This document shows positions 10,791 to 23,250 of a stretch of 64,000 nt of DNA, one piece after another. The position numbers were made by a program, and so were the translations under genes. Under the pieces are notes generated by a model, which saw only the letters and a list, made by a program, of their open reading frames with translations, was not told where the DNA came from and made no database searches. Within the stretch, counting starts at the first letter, position 1, and each line of letters begins with the position of its first letter. The stretch is from Hofstenia miamia (lineage: Eukaryota > Xenacoelomorpha > Acoela), in contig SCFE01000102.1 of assembly GCA_004352715.1 (NCBI GenBank), positions 1,376,280 through 1,440,279 on the forward strand, in the 5' to 3' direction.

Positions 10791-12008
10791 GTTAATTTTT
10801 TTGTACTTTGTCAGAAGAAAAACACGCCTTTGTGCTCTTTCGCTCGTTAAAAATTCACTTCATAATTAGTGTTTTTTATTCACATATTTTAAATTAAAAG
10901 TAGGCTGGAAGTAAAGCCACGAAATTTGCCACTATGTGCATATAAACTGGATTTGGTTTTCTTTGTTAATACAATAACCGTTCATAGCAAGTAGTAATGT
11001 CATTAAATACAAATATTTTTGTCCAAGCTAGTATTTTCAAGTTATCTTATTTAATTATCCCAAATAGAGGAATATCACCAACTTCACGGCAAAATGAGTT
11101 AAGTGCATTAAAAAATGTTCAAAATTATTTTATTGCACCCTGATTGTTGTGTTGCATTAAATCGGTTGTTTTGTCTGTTGGAAACTTAAGTTTATAAATA
11201 AGAGATTAGGTAATTATCATTACTTTATTTTCAACGAACTGGTAATTGAAATAAAAGTATAGCTCAATAAATGATCATATAATTTTAAAAATAATGTGTT
11301 CTTTTTGATATATATTGATGGTCTTATTAATATTATATATGATTTGGAGGCCTTTGAAATAGATTTGTTTTCATTTCTATGTCAATCTTTAAAAAAGTAC
11401 ATTTTCAATTGATTCTTAGTGTTTTAGATTTTCTATGTTCACTATTCTTCTGCATTATTGCTTTGCGTCTTAACTTACAATATGTTAAATATAAAAAACA
11501 TCTTGAGATATTCTTGTTAAATATCTACGAAATATATTGAATTGTGTTTTTCTTCAACTGATCCTTATGCTCAATATTATCAATAGAATCTATCAAGTGA
11601 CATTGGTGAACCTTGCTTCTGAATGAAGTTGGCGATGTGCACTTTAAAATCTGCTTCAAATATCTTTTTTTGGTGTAAGCTATTGAGCTAGTTTTTTAAA
11701 AATTTTAATTTTAAAATTTGTCATTAAAATACACACATTAGACAAAAAAATTCATAACAAAAAAATATCAAAGCATATGTAGAAATGAAATATTTCCGAA
11801 CGTAGCTTAGCAAACATCAATATACATTCATAGTAAATATATATTCCTTCATTTTTATTAATCAAAGCATTCAATTACATTTTTAGTACTTAATAGTATA
11901 TGTAATCTTGCTCCCATATGTCATTGACTCCTGTTAATAAAATTATAACACTAATTTTAAAAACCACCTAATTTAACAATTGTATGTGCGTGGACTACAC
12001 GATAAATA
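10791..12008. other. PCBD downstream region, nothing else recognised
   Basis: AT-rich sequence. An AATAAA-like signal lies near 11251 and again near 11267 (ctcaataaatg); one of these may end the PCBD transcript. No other gene is visible. Confidence 0.5.
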
Positions 12009-12153
12009 CACTGGATGCGACACTGATATCAAGTTAAGCGATCAAGTACATAAATTGTCATAGTAATAATAATTGCGTTCCCCTTACTTAAGCCCTACCA
12101 CTTACGCTCATTGGTTAATTTCGGTCTAAACTTGAAACAGTGTCGCATCCATG
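12009..12153. mobile_element. 145-bp MITE with TA flanks
   Basis: Terminal inverted repeats of about 27 bp: the left starts cactggatgcgacactg and the right read in reverse starts catggatgcgacactg; both continue to caagtt. TA lies immediately outside each end (12007-12008, 12154-12155), which fits a Tc1/mariner-type MITE. It has no coding potential. Confidence 0.65.
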
Positions 12154-12414
12154 TATAATCATGCAATCCCCGGTATGGATATATATGCGGAGTTTAGTTA
12201 CAGTTGTTCTATAAGTAATCCACCAAATTATGAAAATTTGTGTAATTAATTTAACTGTCCGTGCTTTGATTATCAGTCATAATTAAGTTTTTAGAAAGTT
12301 CATATTTGATAAACTCATTTTAGTAATTCTTTTGTTCTGTTGGATAATTCAAATCAGCAAAAAAAACCTTAAATTATCTTGATTACAAGTTACCAAGCTA
12401 AGGTAATATTTTCT

Positions 12415-12541
12415 CTATCCGTTTGTTTCCAGGGCTATTGCACATCTTGTTGAAACACCCGTTACAATAAGTGTTGGAACCGTACCATGTCCGTGCAATT
12501 TTTGAATAGAAAATTTTGTGGCCATTCCGTGCGTATGCCCA
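12415..12541 (-). CDS. possible terminal exon of an unidentified protein
   Basis: On the minus strand a good acceptor (tattttcag, 12542-12550) is followed by a 127-bp open stretch ending in TAG at 12415-12417. It begins with one carry-over base, then GHTHGMATKF, then LHGHGTVPTLIVTGVSTRC and a final ALETNG. The translation looks protein-like: it has a Gly/His-rich start and a hydrophobic strand followed by GVSTRC. G-H-T-H is the metal-ligand motif of calcineurin-like phosphoesterases, while TLIVTGVST-x-C loosely recalls the nucleophile region of isochorismatase-like hydrolases with the Cys spacing off by one. Neither match is strong. No upstream exon was found, so a pseudogene fragment is equally possible. 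Confidence 0.3.
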
Positions 12542-12550
12542 CTGAAAATA

Positions 12551-13248
12551 TGTTATTATTTTCTTAAGCAAATGAGTAGATATCAACTAAAGGAATAGTA
12601 TAAAAAATAATTTTCTTGCTTAAATATTTTTAAAATTTCTTGTGCTCGTGCCCAACTGCGTTACTACCGAAAAAGCAAGGCACGATTCAAACACTAGTTA
12701 AAATATATTCCAAAACACTTAATAATGCAATATTTATAGTTTATTTATGAAATGCTGCAATATTCAAGAATGAGTAGTTTTCTTAAAAGCACAGTTCACG
12801 TTGAAAGTACTTAACATTTCTCAAGAATAAACATGTGAAAGTAATTGTTTATATTTTACATATGGCGGCTATATAATGAGGTAAATCAACTGTGCAATGC
12901 TGCCGTCCAATGACAGAGGCAGTTAAGTGCAAAATGGTCTTTTTTCAATACAGACTTTCCGCAAACGTCAATTCTCTTGTTAGGTCTAAACATGCATAGT
13001 AATCTCATATAGAATTTTGATTGGTCGCAGAGATTTAGATATCGGTTTTTGGACTTAAGTAGTTTTTCATTGGATTTCTTCCATGAAATTACGTTATTAA
13101 TTGTAGTGACAGAAAAACTTAAGTCGAAAACGAATTCCATTCTTATTATTAATTCTACAAATCGCAGTAAAAAGATTAATGTATATAGACCAATATGTAT
13201 TTTTTTAAAATAAAAATTGAGAAAAAGACTACATGCGTAAATTACATG
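12551..13248. other. intergenic, no recognised gene
   Basis: AT-rich. An 84-codon minus frame at 12886-13140 starts with ATG, but its translation matches nothing I know. It could be random or an upstream exon of the 12415-12541 candidate; I cannot tell. Confidence 0.4.
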
Positions 13249-13805
13249 TACCGTATTATTGCTATTTTAATCACATGTACTCTATAAGCAGAAGTGCGCT
13301 TATATCCGGGTGTAAACACGTGCTTATAAGTGTGAAAAAAATGCATCAGTCGGAAATTACTGGATTTTTTGTTTTAAACTACTTAGTAGCAACATTCATC
13401 ACAATTCTCGACTGCATGTATGTATAACCTAAAAATAGCGCTATTCATTCATGTTTATCTTAGCTATATTCACTTCATTTAATAATATCATTTACTTCAA
13501 AGAAACAATTCATTTGTTGTAATAATCCAGAAGTCATGATTAAACCTAGTATTTAATCAAATACCCCAACCCTACCGTTGTGGTTTATGTTGCCTACTTT
13601 ATGCAATGGCACTTCATGCCGTAATTAATTAGTGACAAAAAAGGAAATATAAAAGAGACGAAAAAGTAATATTCACTAGGGTGTGCTTATATCCGGATAT
13701 TAGCACATATAACTTTATAAGCAAACAAAATGCATATCTGCAGGACAGTGAAAACAAATTTTTTCGCTTATAAGCACATGTGTTCAAAAGCGCGATAATA
13801 GGGTA
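13249..13805. mobile_element. 557-bp inverted-repeat element (MITE-like)
   Basis: Left end taccgtattattgc and right end in reverse taccctattatcgcgc, followed on both sides by a second conserved stretch (cacatgtactctataagc against cacatgtgcttataagc). The total inverted repeat is about 40 bp. Internal copies of gtgcttatatccgg occur at ~13292 and ~13683, with related cttataag motifs between. The accgtatt...tataag ends recall a widespread class of animal MITEs, remembered rather than checked. A further related piece (ctttaaggcgcacctgaatataagg) lies at 13932-13956. Confidence 0.55.
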
Positions 13806-14200
13806 AATTGAAACAGGTTGCCGTATATGGCAAGCCGAAATTTCGTTCATACACTATAAAATTTACCAATAAAATATGAAGAATAATGGTGAAATGTGCA
13901 TAAAATACATGTGACAATGTTATTTTTCAGACTTTAAGGCGCACCTGAATATAAGGTTCATTACCAAATAGGCATAGTCATTATATGTGGGCCTTATTAT
14001 ACAGTGGTAAATAAATACCCACTTTCAGACAGCAATTAGAAAGTTAGTGAGGTTAAAGATGGTATTTTGTGCAATATCCTAAGTTATACTAATGTCCCAA
14101 TTAATTCACTTTGATACACTAAGAAAAGCTTTTGTCATATACCAATTATGAATTGTTTGCTTACGAACATAACACACTTTGTTAGGAGCATACAGCCTGG
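13806..14200. other. intergenic, MITE debris
   Basis: Contains the isolated gcgcacctgaatataagg fragment noted for the preceding element. Otherwise nothing is recognised. Confidence 0.4.
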
Positions 14201-14545
14201 AAACAAATAATCGTTAGTATTTTTTTGTAATCTACTATTACGTATGGGAAACAATTTCATTTCATCGTATTTGATTGCAATCTACTGAAGCTACACTTTC
14301 TAGTTTTGCAACACCTTTAAATTTTGTTATCTTATCAAAATATTGTTGTGCTGCTCAAGCACTTTGCATAATGTGTATTTAGTATTTACCAATGTCAATT
14401 CAAATATATTAAGTTTATGGAAAACTTTATGGCTATATTTTTAAGCCTTAAGACTTATTATCCATATTGACCATAATTTTTTTCTACCATACTATTATGG
14501 TGCATAATGGTTTGGCATCATACAGTAATTGGCATCTCTGAATGT
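14201..14545 (+). repeat. dispersed repeat, copy 1 (partner at 18715-19055)
   Basis: Shares with 18715-19055, in the same order, tgcaatctactgaagct, tttgcaacac, a ttctaccat-atggt block and a tggtatcata-like end. The copies are diverged and contain indels. No coding potential or clean ends were seen, so this is an old dispersed repeat of unknown class. Confidence 0.6.
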
Positions 14546-17500
14546 AGAATCTGTACATTTGTACATATCATATCTAAGGTAAACCAATGATATAAAATTC
14601 TGTAATGTCAAATGCCAAATAATTTACGCGCATAAATACACTATAAAATGACTTTCTATGCAAGATCATATAAAGATACATAAATCTCAAAAAACAATAT
14701 TCATTAAAATGTGTTGATAATCATACTATGTAAAATAATGAACAGCCATTGGCATCCGCTAGATGGATGGCGCTATAATATTGAATAACTTTCAACTGGA
14801 ATTTTTTCAAGAAATTATATCATAAAATGTGGACTATAGATAAATTAAAAATGAGCTTAAATTACATTGTTTAATCAATGGAAGGATTCGGCATAAATTT
14901 TTTCCAATTATTGCATGTGCTAAGTTCACCCGGAATACAGCGAAGTCGCAAGATGGCGCCTAACTAATTTCCTGGTATGTAAAAAATAATCCTGAATTCG
15001 CCACTACTACTAAGTAAATATTTATGTTTGTAATGTAAATGAAAATATTGTAGAAACATTGATATTAATTTTTCTGTTTAAATTTTATTAAGAAATTAGA
15101 ATCTTCCAAAAGGAACAAATAAGTTTGTTTTCATCACGCAGCTGTTGCATTAATAGACTAAGGCAATTAATTTGAAGAATGATTAAATTTATGTAATGGG
15201 CGCTTACATACAGTCATGCTCAATACAAGATTAACTAATTTAATGCTTTAAACAAGGTGTAAATACAGCACTAAAGTCAATTTACAAGAAATTGTATTTT
15301 GTTAACGGAATAAGTGCATTGGCGAAATGTTGGTGTATTTCGTGAACATTAATTTAGCAATTTACATGTGGTTTGCTTTGGGAACACATCGAGAAAGCAG
15401 TACATTCGCCTTTTCTGATGCAAATGCCCCTTATTAAACTAAGTGCAAGCCACAACTTCCAGAGTATTTTAAGGGATATTGCGATTTCTAGGCTTTATAG
15501 AAATAGATATTTACGATGTTGTGCGCGAGATCACGCGGCACATATTTAAAGTGGCTTTTAAATACTTAAAAAGAGCAACTTCAGATAGTCCTTTGAAAAA
15601 ATATGATGTATTTAAATTATTTGAGCATAAAAATGTGGTATTGATTAACGATGTTAAGTGTTTAAATTTATCATCCTATTTTCTCATAAGCTATTCATGA
15701 TATGGTAATAAACATTCCTCTTATGCTATTTAATAACAAAGGTTTTCCTCCTTTCACTTTGATTAGTTCGAATAACATTTCTAAGCAAATTTAGCCTACT
15801 TTGTTTTCACAGCTGTTAAATAAGCAGTGAAGGGCGATAGGTTTAAGTTGGCAGAACAACATTTTTGAAAATTGCTAGATGAGATAAATTCAAAATCTGG
15901 GTACATTCATTGAATGCTAGAATTTTGTTAATACTATAAATTTTAATTTGCCTTAAAATGATTTTGTTTTACTATTTAATGTGTACAGATTCTATCAAAG
16001 TGCTTTTAAATATGGATACAAAGTTGTATGTAATTAGAGCTATTCTTGATACAGTTTTCAAGAAATGCAATAAGTTATTTATGTACCTGCTTCTTATTAA
16101 CCTCTGATACATCGCCAGAATATCTAGATGAATAGTTCTCATCTTGAATACATGTAGAGGTAATTTTCCTTTAATATTTAGTTATCACAAATTTAAGTTT
16201 ATTATTTTTATTCCAGGCGAGGCTTTTCCCTTAAAATCCATGGTCTGCAAACACATAAAAACATTTTGAGTTAAAGAAATTTCACCTCAAATTTAACCAC
16301 AAGTGAACCAACATACCTTTAAAAAGATTATTTCAAAAAGGTGAAAATCATATCAGTAACTAAAGCAGTTGCGGTAAAATAAAACGAGTTTAATTAACTT
16401 ATGTGCAATTATATTACATTTTATGAAAGAAATAATTTGAAATCTCTTCAATTAGTTCAAGCAACTTGTCCAACAATCTTAAATGTTATGCGAAATAGCA
16501 ATATAGTGCAAATGAAATTGTTGCTAGATTATTAAAAACTATATTTCAACGTTGCAAAAAATTTTAATAGGTTCTTTATCATCACTAGATTACATTATCT
16601 ATTAATTTAATGAATATCGCTATATTTTAGATGCATACTCAAGATTAATAAAATTATATCTTTAAGGCTATTACAGGTGTAAGGGTAAAAATCTGTTATA
16701 CAAATTCTATTAGTGATTTTGAAAAATACTGTGCTTTAGTAAACTATATGTATGTATCTATTTATATATTTATTTTTTGTCGATGTATGCATGTTAGTAA
16801 TAAAATATCCCAGAAAAATGGAGATGCAAAACAGTAATTGTTGACCCTTTGTGCAAATAGACAGTTGTGCTTAAAAACATTTTATTAAGCAGTATAAATA
16901 TACTTGGTGGACTTAGGGTAAAGTAAAATACCTGTAAGTGGACACAATGCTTCCAGTATTTTCACTAAATATTAGTGTGCCCTAATTTTAAGTATTTTAC
17001 CTACAATTTTGGTAATTCCAGGATAATTTTTAGATGTACTACATGGAGGATAAATTTAAGACAGAATTTTACGGCAATTAAAATCGCCCAGTTATAAACA
17101 AATGTTTTATTTATGGAATATAGCAAAATATCATTACTATATCAATTTTTTACACCGTTTCAACATTTATTTTTTCGCAGTACCATATATTTCCTTTAGT
17201 TTATTTTCACTTAAAAGCTAATGTAATATTAATTTTGAATTCCCATTATAGTAATATCTGGAAGTGCAAAGAGATTTCTTTTGCTATTTAAAAAAGAAAT
17301 AAATTCAATTTTCACAAGTTTATTATCATTAATTTTAAATGAAATTTTATACAACACTCTATAGCAGATGGCAAATTACCTAGCAACAATAACTTCGTTT
17401 TGTTAAATGCAACTAAATTGCATCCTTGTTTCCTCAATGTCTGAAATGATGATATTGTTTCACTTATATTTCTTAAAAGGCTTTAAATATTTTCAAGTTC

Positions 17501-17596
17501 CATTTAAAGAGACCTACTTATAAAAAGTTGTCCAGAGATTTGTATTTCCAAAAAATCAACTATATGGTATGCAGTTCAAAGCTGTAAATAAATTGG
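14546..17596. other. intergenic, nothing recognised
   Basis: About 3 kb of AT-rich sequence with only short chance frames (for example 15479-15700 plus). No RNA gene, repeat with clear ends or conserved protein was seen. Confidence 0.5.
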
Positions 17597-18043
17597 GATT
17601 GCCCAACACCAACACAAGCCAATCCATATTTTGGGTCAGATTCTTGCAAAACTTTTGGGTTGGGTCAAATAAAAAAAATTATTTAAAAACACATATAAAT
17701 GGGATGAGTAAATATTTCTAAGTAATCGGGTCATTATTGGGTTATTGAAAGATATTATACATGCATCCTTGTAGGAGAGGTATACATAGTGAGGGTTAAT
17801 TTTTTAGATTTTAGTACAAATACATTTATTTTTTAGTACTATTTATTATCTATATTTTACTATTTTAATAAATTATAGTGAGCTTCGTTTCAAACGTGTT
17901 TTTAAATAATAGTCATGAAAAAAACTTGTAGAAGCATTGAAATTAAGGTGGGGTAGACTTGGGTCACAATACAACTTGGGTTGTGTCAAAATTTTTCGGT
18001 CGAAATTTGTGTTGGGTTGGGGAAAAAATATCGTGACCCTAAT
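17597..18043. mobile_element. weak inverted-repeat element
   Basis: The left portion reads gcccaacaccaacacaagcc and the right portion in reverse reads ccccaacccaacacaaat. Internal gggttgggtca and cttgggttgtgtca tracts repeat the same words. It looks like an old MITE with eroded ends, and no target duplication was found. Confidence 0.3.
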
Positions 18044-18714
18044 ATAGTTGATCGTAAACAACATTTGAGCCTATTAAAATATGTACAAAAGCCATAAACT
18101 TTACATAGTTACTATATTTAAGTAGTTGTTGATTTTAATTTTTGACTTACATATAGCTCAAAAAGAAAGTCAATTTGATTTAATTAAAAGGATCAAAAGA
18201 ATCATTCCTTATGAAAGCATAGCAAGGTATAAAATACTCTAATATATATATGTATGGGTTTAAGATAATTATTCTGAAAAACAGACACATAAATAAAAAA
18301 TAGGTGGTAGTCATAATAGAAGCAATTTTCAAGTAAGTACACGACAGATATTTTTTAAAAAATAAATTGTAAAATTTTACGTCAGTCAAATTATTATAAA
18401 TACAGTTTTAAATAAGTATTTCAAATGATTTTCATGCGATTGCTAAGTACAGTTATTACCAAATACAATGTGTTAATTGTTATTCCTATTTAAATAATCT
18501 AGAAATTCTTGAATTTGCCACATTATATATTATATACATTATATATTATATAGGATCTGTATTCGACGTGTGGCGCATCTAAATCTGTTATAGTATAGAA
18601 GCGTTGAATACGCTTGATTTCATTAAGTGTACTTGAGTTGTATCTACTATATCTATAACAATTTTAATCTTAAACACCCCAGGGGACTTAAAAAAATTTT
18701 TTTTGAAAAATCCA
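18044..18714. other. intergenic, nothing recognised
   Basis: AT-rich sequence with a short tatatattatata tract near 18525-18552. No gene seen. Confidence 0.5.
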
Positions 18715-19055
18715 GTATTACAAATGGGGGAACCATTTCATTTTTAGTATTTGTTTGCAATCTACTGAAGCTGCTTATTAAGTTTTTGCAACACTTTTCA
18801 AAGTTATTGTTCTATCTAAACGCAATATGTGAAATTCGCATTCAATTATTATAAATATACCGGTATGGCACTAAATTTAACAATTTTCTTGAAACTAAAT
18901 ATAATTTATGTATATATCACAATAAAAAGATGGATTTCAATTATGACCATATTTTTAAATTTACCATCCATAATGCCCATGAAAATTTTTCTACCATTAT
19001 GGTATACGTAATCTGGTACATAATGGTATGGTATCATACCATAATCAACACCTCA
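18715..19055 (+). repeat. dispersed repeat, copy 2 (partner at 14201-14545)
   Basis: Second copy of the repeat described at 14201-14545. Its 3' end holds a 17-base odd palindrome (tatggtatcataccata, about 19028-19044) that is decayed in copy 1. Confidence 0.6.
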
Positions 19056-19149
19056 GCTTTAGACACAGAAACACACTTTAGTCCACATCTTAAGCAGTAC
19101 TTTCATGCACGTTGCTCAATAGAATAATGTTTTGCATTTTTAGATTTAA

Positions 19150-19680
19150 CGCTGCCCGTGCCGCACTGCGCCCGTTTGTCTTCCAATGCACGGCGCTCAC
19201 CCACCCGTTGGAATTCACCGAATAGAAGCGGTCGGCCCGCCATCTTTTGAAAAAACGTAAAATACTACGAAATTAAATCAAAACGCACCAAAGTACTATA
19301 AAATTTTATCTTTTATTGAGAAACTTCTTACGACTCCTATTAAATATATTAATTCTATCAAAGATCATGCATAAAGATTAGTCTTTTGCATTTCTTACAT
19401 TTTATAACAGCAAATTTACAACAAAATTTAAATATTTTGCGATAAAAGCATACATTTCACGGTAATTTATTTAATTTTTTTATAAAAGCAGAAAAAGCTT
19501 ACGTCATTGCAGCATATTAGCTTATGATTATAGCAGATTTTATTTGAACGGGCATAACATGTGACCGGTTATTTGAGTGCCCGATGCTCGCCCGCAGGGT
19601 CACAGTAGTACCCGGTGCCACCCCTCCCTTCTGCTCGCCGGGCCCGAGCATGCCCGCAAAACAATTCATTAAATGCGTCC
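19150..19680. mobile_element. element with GC-rich ends (candidate)
   Basis: In this AT-rich window two short GC-rich tracts face each other about 400 bp apart: 19150-19245 (ctgcccgtgccgcactgcg) and 19555-19665 (ctcgccgggcccgagcatgc). Read in opposite directions they share gcccg-tgc / ggcccg words, so they may be degenerate inverted ends of a hAT-like element. The interior is AT-rich and non-coding. Exact limits and a target duplication were not found. Confidence 0.35.
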
Positions 19681-22600
19681 ATCCCCTACGTTTTCCAAAT
19701 TTCCCAATGACTTAGAGAATTTTTCATGAATATAGAAAAACGGACTGTCCGCTTAATCCTAATCCTACTATCATTGCATTAAAGTAACAAACTGCTTGTT
19801 CACTTTGCTATTGAAAATGCCTGCATGCCCATCTAATTCCAAAATTTTTTGTTAAGATATTCTGATACATATTGCATGAAAACATTTTTTAAGAATCATC
19901 CTACGGATTTTTCGACGGAAGAGATTCATTTTGTTTTACTGGGTTTTTATTGATAGCAAACATAGCGCCCGCATGTTTTCAGATATAGCAAAATTAGCAC
20001 AAGATATAGATATAGGAAAACATATTTCAAGGCATGTCAAAAACATACAAAAATAATATTCTCATTCATTTTGTAAGTATTTGTGAATGTTTTGTAAGTA
20101 TTTGTGTAAACATGTATTTCTAAATCAAATCAGTTAATATGATAACAAATTTTCTCACCGGTTAGACGTCTTAAATTGGTAAATATTTGAAATAATTATC
20201 CAAAATATAAAGTAGCAATAGTTACGGACGTCAGAGTTTGCCAAATTATACCTTTGTGATCACTTAGAATATGCCTACTTTCGTCTCTTTTGATTTTATG
20301 TATTACCGATTTATTGCTTTACGAGTATTGCAGTTTAATGGTGGTTTAATAAATATGTGCATCAATCATTTTTCGACTTGAACGTTTGTGTTATAAATCC
20401 GGAACAATATCAATTTTTAAGCAACAGCTTTTTGTAGTTTGTACTGTCTTAGATTGATTTGATATCAATTAATGGTCATTGGTTAATTTCAAAAAATTTA
20501 AGGAAATTTTTTTTTTAACAACTAAGTGGGTTTTTTTAGCTGGTACTTCTCGAAAATATGAATTCTTAAGTTATTTTTTTTAGTATAAGACACTCTAGCA
20601 ATACTACATAATTTGTTACTTACGCACGCGGATTTTCTTATATCGGATACGGCCAATTCCATATTCCGGTTTCTGACAAATATTATTCGGAATTTTTTTA
20701 AAATTTGTTATGTTTCGGATTCGATTCCATCGAGTTACATAGGAAAAATTCATTATTTTAGAAAACTGCCAGATGCATAAAATAGTATAATAATTCAATT
20801 GAATTCCCGACTACAGTCTACCGCACTGCATTTCGTAAATGACCGCAACCCACCATAGTACGCCTGTATTACGACACATTTCATGTTTAAAAAATGCATT
20901 TTTATATTATACAAAATCAATTTAATGTTTATTTTCTATCGTATTAAGTTTGTATATGATTTTTCCACATTCGTCTTGAAACTCCAACTCTGTGTTAAAA
21001 ATGGCACCTCTTTAAGATATTTTAAATGAATGATTTAATTCTGTAGAAATATTTTGGTGATGTTTTAATTTGCAGAAGTATTTTGGTGGTTTTTGTATTT
21101 GTAATTCAATCAATCATTGTCAAAGTAAGTCGGATGAATTATTCAAACAAAACAGATGTTGGAATCAGCGGACGTACAACGCAAATTGTTCAAAGAATAA
21201 ATATGATAGACTCTTAAAGAGTAATGACAGAATCTTAAATTTGAACAACGAATAAATAATTAATGTTCATTTGAGTTAGTTGTCTATTACAAATGCACAT
21301 GTGTTAGACCTAGATATTAAAGCTTTTTTAATATTTATGGAAATTTCTTAATTTTTTACGTGCAAATAATACGCCAAATTTTTAAAATCAATCTACTATT
21401 TAAATTCGAACATGACATAACTCCCATATGTAAATATACACCATGTAATATATCAACTTCGCTATTATGCTAGAGTTGAACTTTTCGAACAATGGATTTA
21501 GTTTAAGATCAAGGAGTATATATTATTATGTACTCCTTGTTTAAGAGTAAATATTTTATCAAGAAATTTATCACATTCCAAGCTCACTATTTAAGATGAG
21601 CATTGCTAGGGATACAGAATGAGTTTTGTGCGTGATTTTTGACTGAAATGATGGGCTTTAGCCGGAAATTGAGTTAAAACGTTTTATAATCTAGCATTAT
21701 AAATGAAAACATAGCGTGTAGTACCGAGATTGTAGGTAACATATTTTTACGAAGCTGTCCCACGTGGTATCAAAGATTTCGTACTTTTTACAGCAAAGTA
21801 GCAAAAAATTAAGTTGATTAGTCACATTTTTAAAGGTTCTTGTCATTTATATAATTTCAAAAGAAAAGGATTGTAATTTATATAAAAATTTCAAAACAAA
21901 ACATATCAAGTCAAGATATTACAATGGATGTTATGGATGTTAATTTATTACAACATAAATTTCTTGTTGATATCAAAAAAGATATTTGTTTAATTACATA
22001 GTTCAATTTCTTGCGCAACTGCATGCCTTGAAATAGTGGGCAAGCGAAATATATTTTGTTTGGTTTAATTTTTTTGCTATAAATTTATACAAGTACATGT
22101 GCGTTATAAGAAAATGTTGTGTATTTTGTATTTATGCAAAGGTACAAAATAAGATACACGATGTTGAGCAACTCTAACACAAATGTAAAAGAAAATTAAG
22201 AAGAAAGGCCTTACCTGACAACTTCAATTTTATTTCAAAGTACTAAATGAAGAATTAAAGAACTATAACTATTATCTCCAGACATCCAGACAAGCTATCA
22301 AACTTGAAAACTGACATAGTTGAATGTGTAATGATTTTCAAATGCATGACTTGGTCAATGGAATCAATCGCAACATGAGCCTATTGAATTAATACTCATA
22401 GCGTTTTTTGCTGGCTAGCCCGCCCGTATAAATTTGCAACCACTTGCATAATGAAGGCCCTCAGCATTAAAATTTATTAGAAACAAGACAATAAAAGCAA
22501 ATATTTATGAAATGAAGAGTCCAACATGGAAAAGTAAATGAAATAAAACCTTTTTTTGTTAAAAACATGAAATAACTTGAACAAAGTTTTTTAGTACAAC

Positions 22601-22735
22601 AAAAAACTGAGCTCTGTATTAATTAAGGTTAGCAGAAATTAAGGTCTGATAATTGCATGCAACATAGAGTCACATAAAAATGGAATAAATCACATATTTG
22701 TTATTAATATTTTAGTTTCAAAAACTTCAAATATT
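19681..22735. other. intergenic, nothing recognised
   Basis: About 3 kb of AT-rich DNA. Short frames at 20616-20798 (minus) and 21070-21255 (plus) show no family resemblance. No structured repeat was recognised. Confidence 0.5.
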
Positions 22736-23250
22736 TTGTGGAATCCACAAAAATATTTTACAAGTGAAACAGCAAATTCCAGCATTTTGTGGAATCCACA
22801 AAAATAGGCAATCGAAATAGAATTCTCTTTCGAAGTTTTGTGGAATCCACAAAAAATATTTTACAAGTGAAACAGCAAATTCCAGCATTTTGTGGAATCC
22901 ACAAAAATAGGCAATCGAAATAGAATTCTCTTTCGAAGTTTTGTGGAATCCACAAAAAATATTTTACAAGTGAAACAGCAAATTCCAGCATTTTGTGGAA
23001 TCCACAAAAATAGGCAATCGAAATAGAATTCTCTTTCGAAGTTTTGTGGAATCCACAAAAAATATTTTACAAGTGAAACAGCAAATTCCAGCATTTTGTG
23101 GAATCCACAAAAATAGGCAATCGAAATAGAATTCTCTTTCGAAGTTTTGTGGAATCCACAAAAAATTGTATTTTACTTTTTCACTTGTAAAATATTTTCG
23201 TGGATTCCACAAAACTTCAAAAGTGAATTTTATTTCGATTGTCTATTTTT
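22736..23250. repeat. 103-bp minisatellite with palindromic core, inverting at its end
   Basis: About four near-identical 103-bp units in direct array: the word cagcattttgtgg recurs with exact 103-bp spacing (agc at 22784, 22884, 22987, 23090 by my count, the first within a few bases). Each unit has two copies of the near-palindrome ttttgtggaatccacaaaa, one followed by the word tattttacaagtgaaacagc and the other by ataggcaatcgaaatagaa. At about 23166 the array flips: 23175-23250 is the same unit in reverse orientation, more diverged, and it runs into the gap. Because 103 is not a multiple of 3, minus-strand frames stay open in all phases; this is not coding evidence. Confidence 0.92.

Noticed and set aside
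22736-23165. Regular repeats that could be mistaken for a CRISPR array
   Set aside because: The DNA is eukaryotic, the between-palindrome segments are identical from unit to unit rather than unique spacers, and no cas genes exist here.
22758-23212. Three overlapping minus-strand frames with identical repeated peptides
   Set aside because: The 103-bp array is stop-free in this orientation and simply repeats in each phase; there is no independent sign of a protein.
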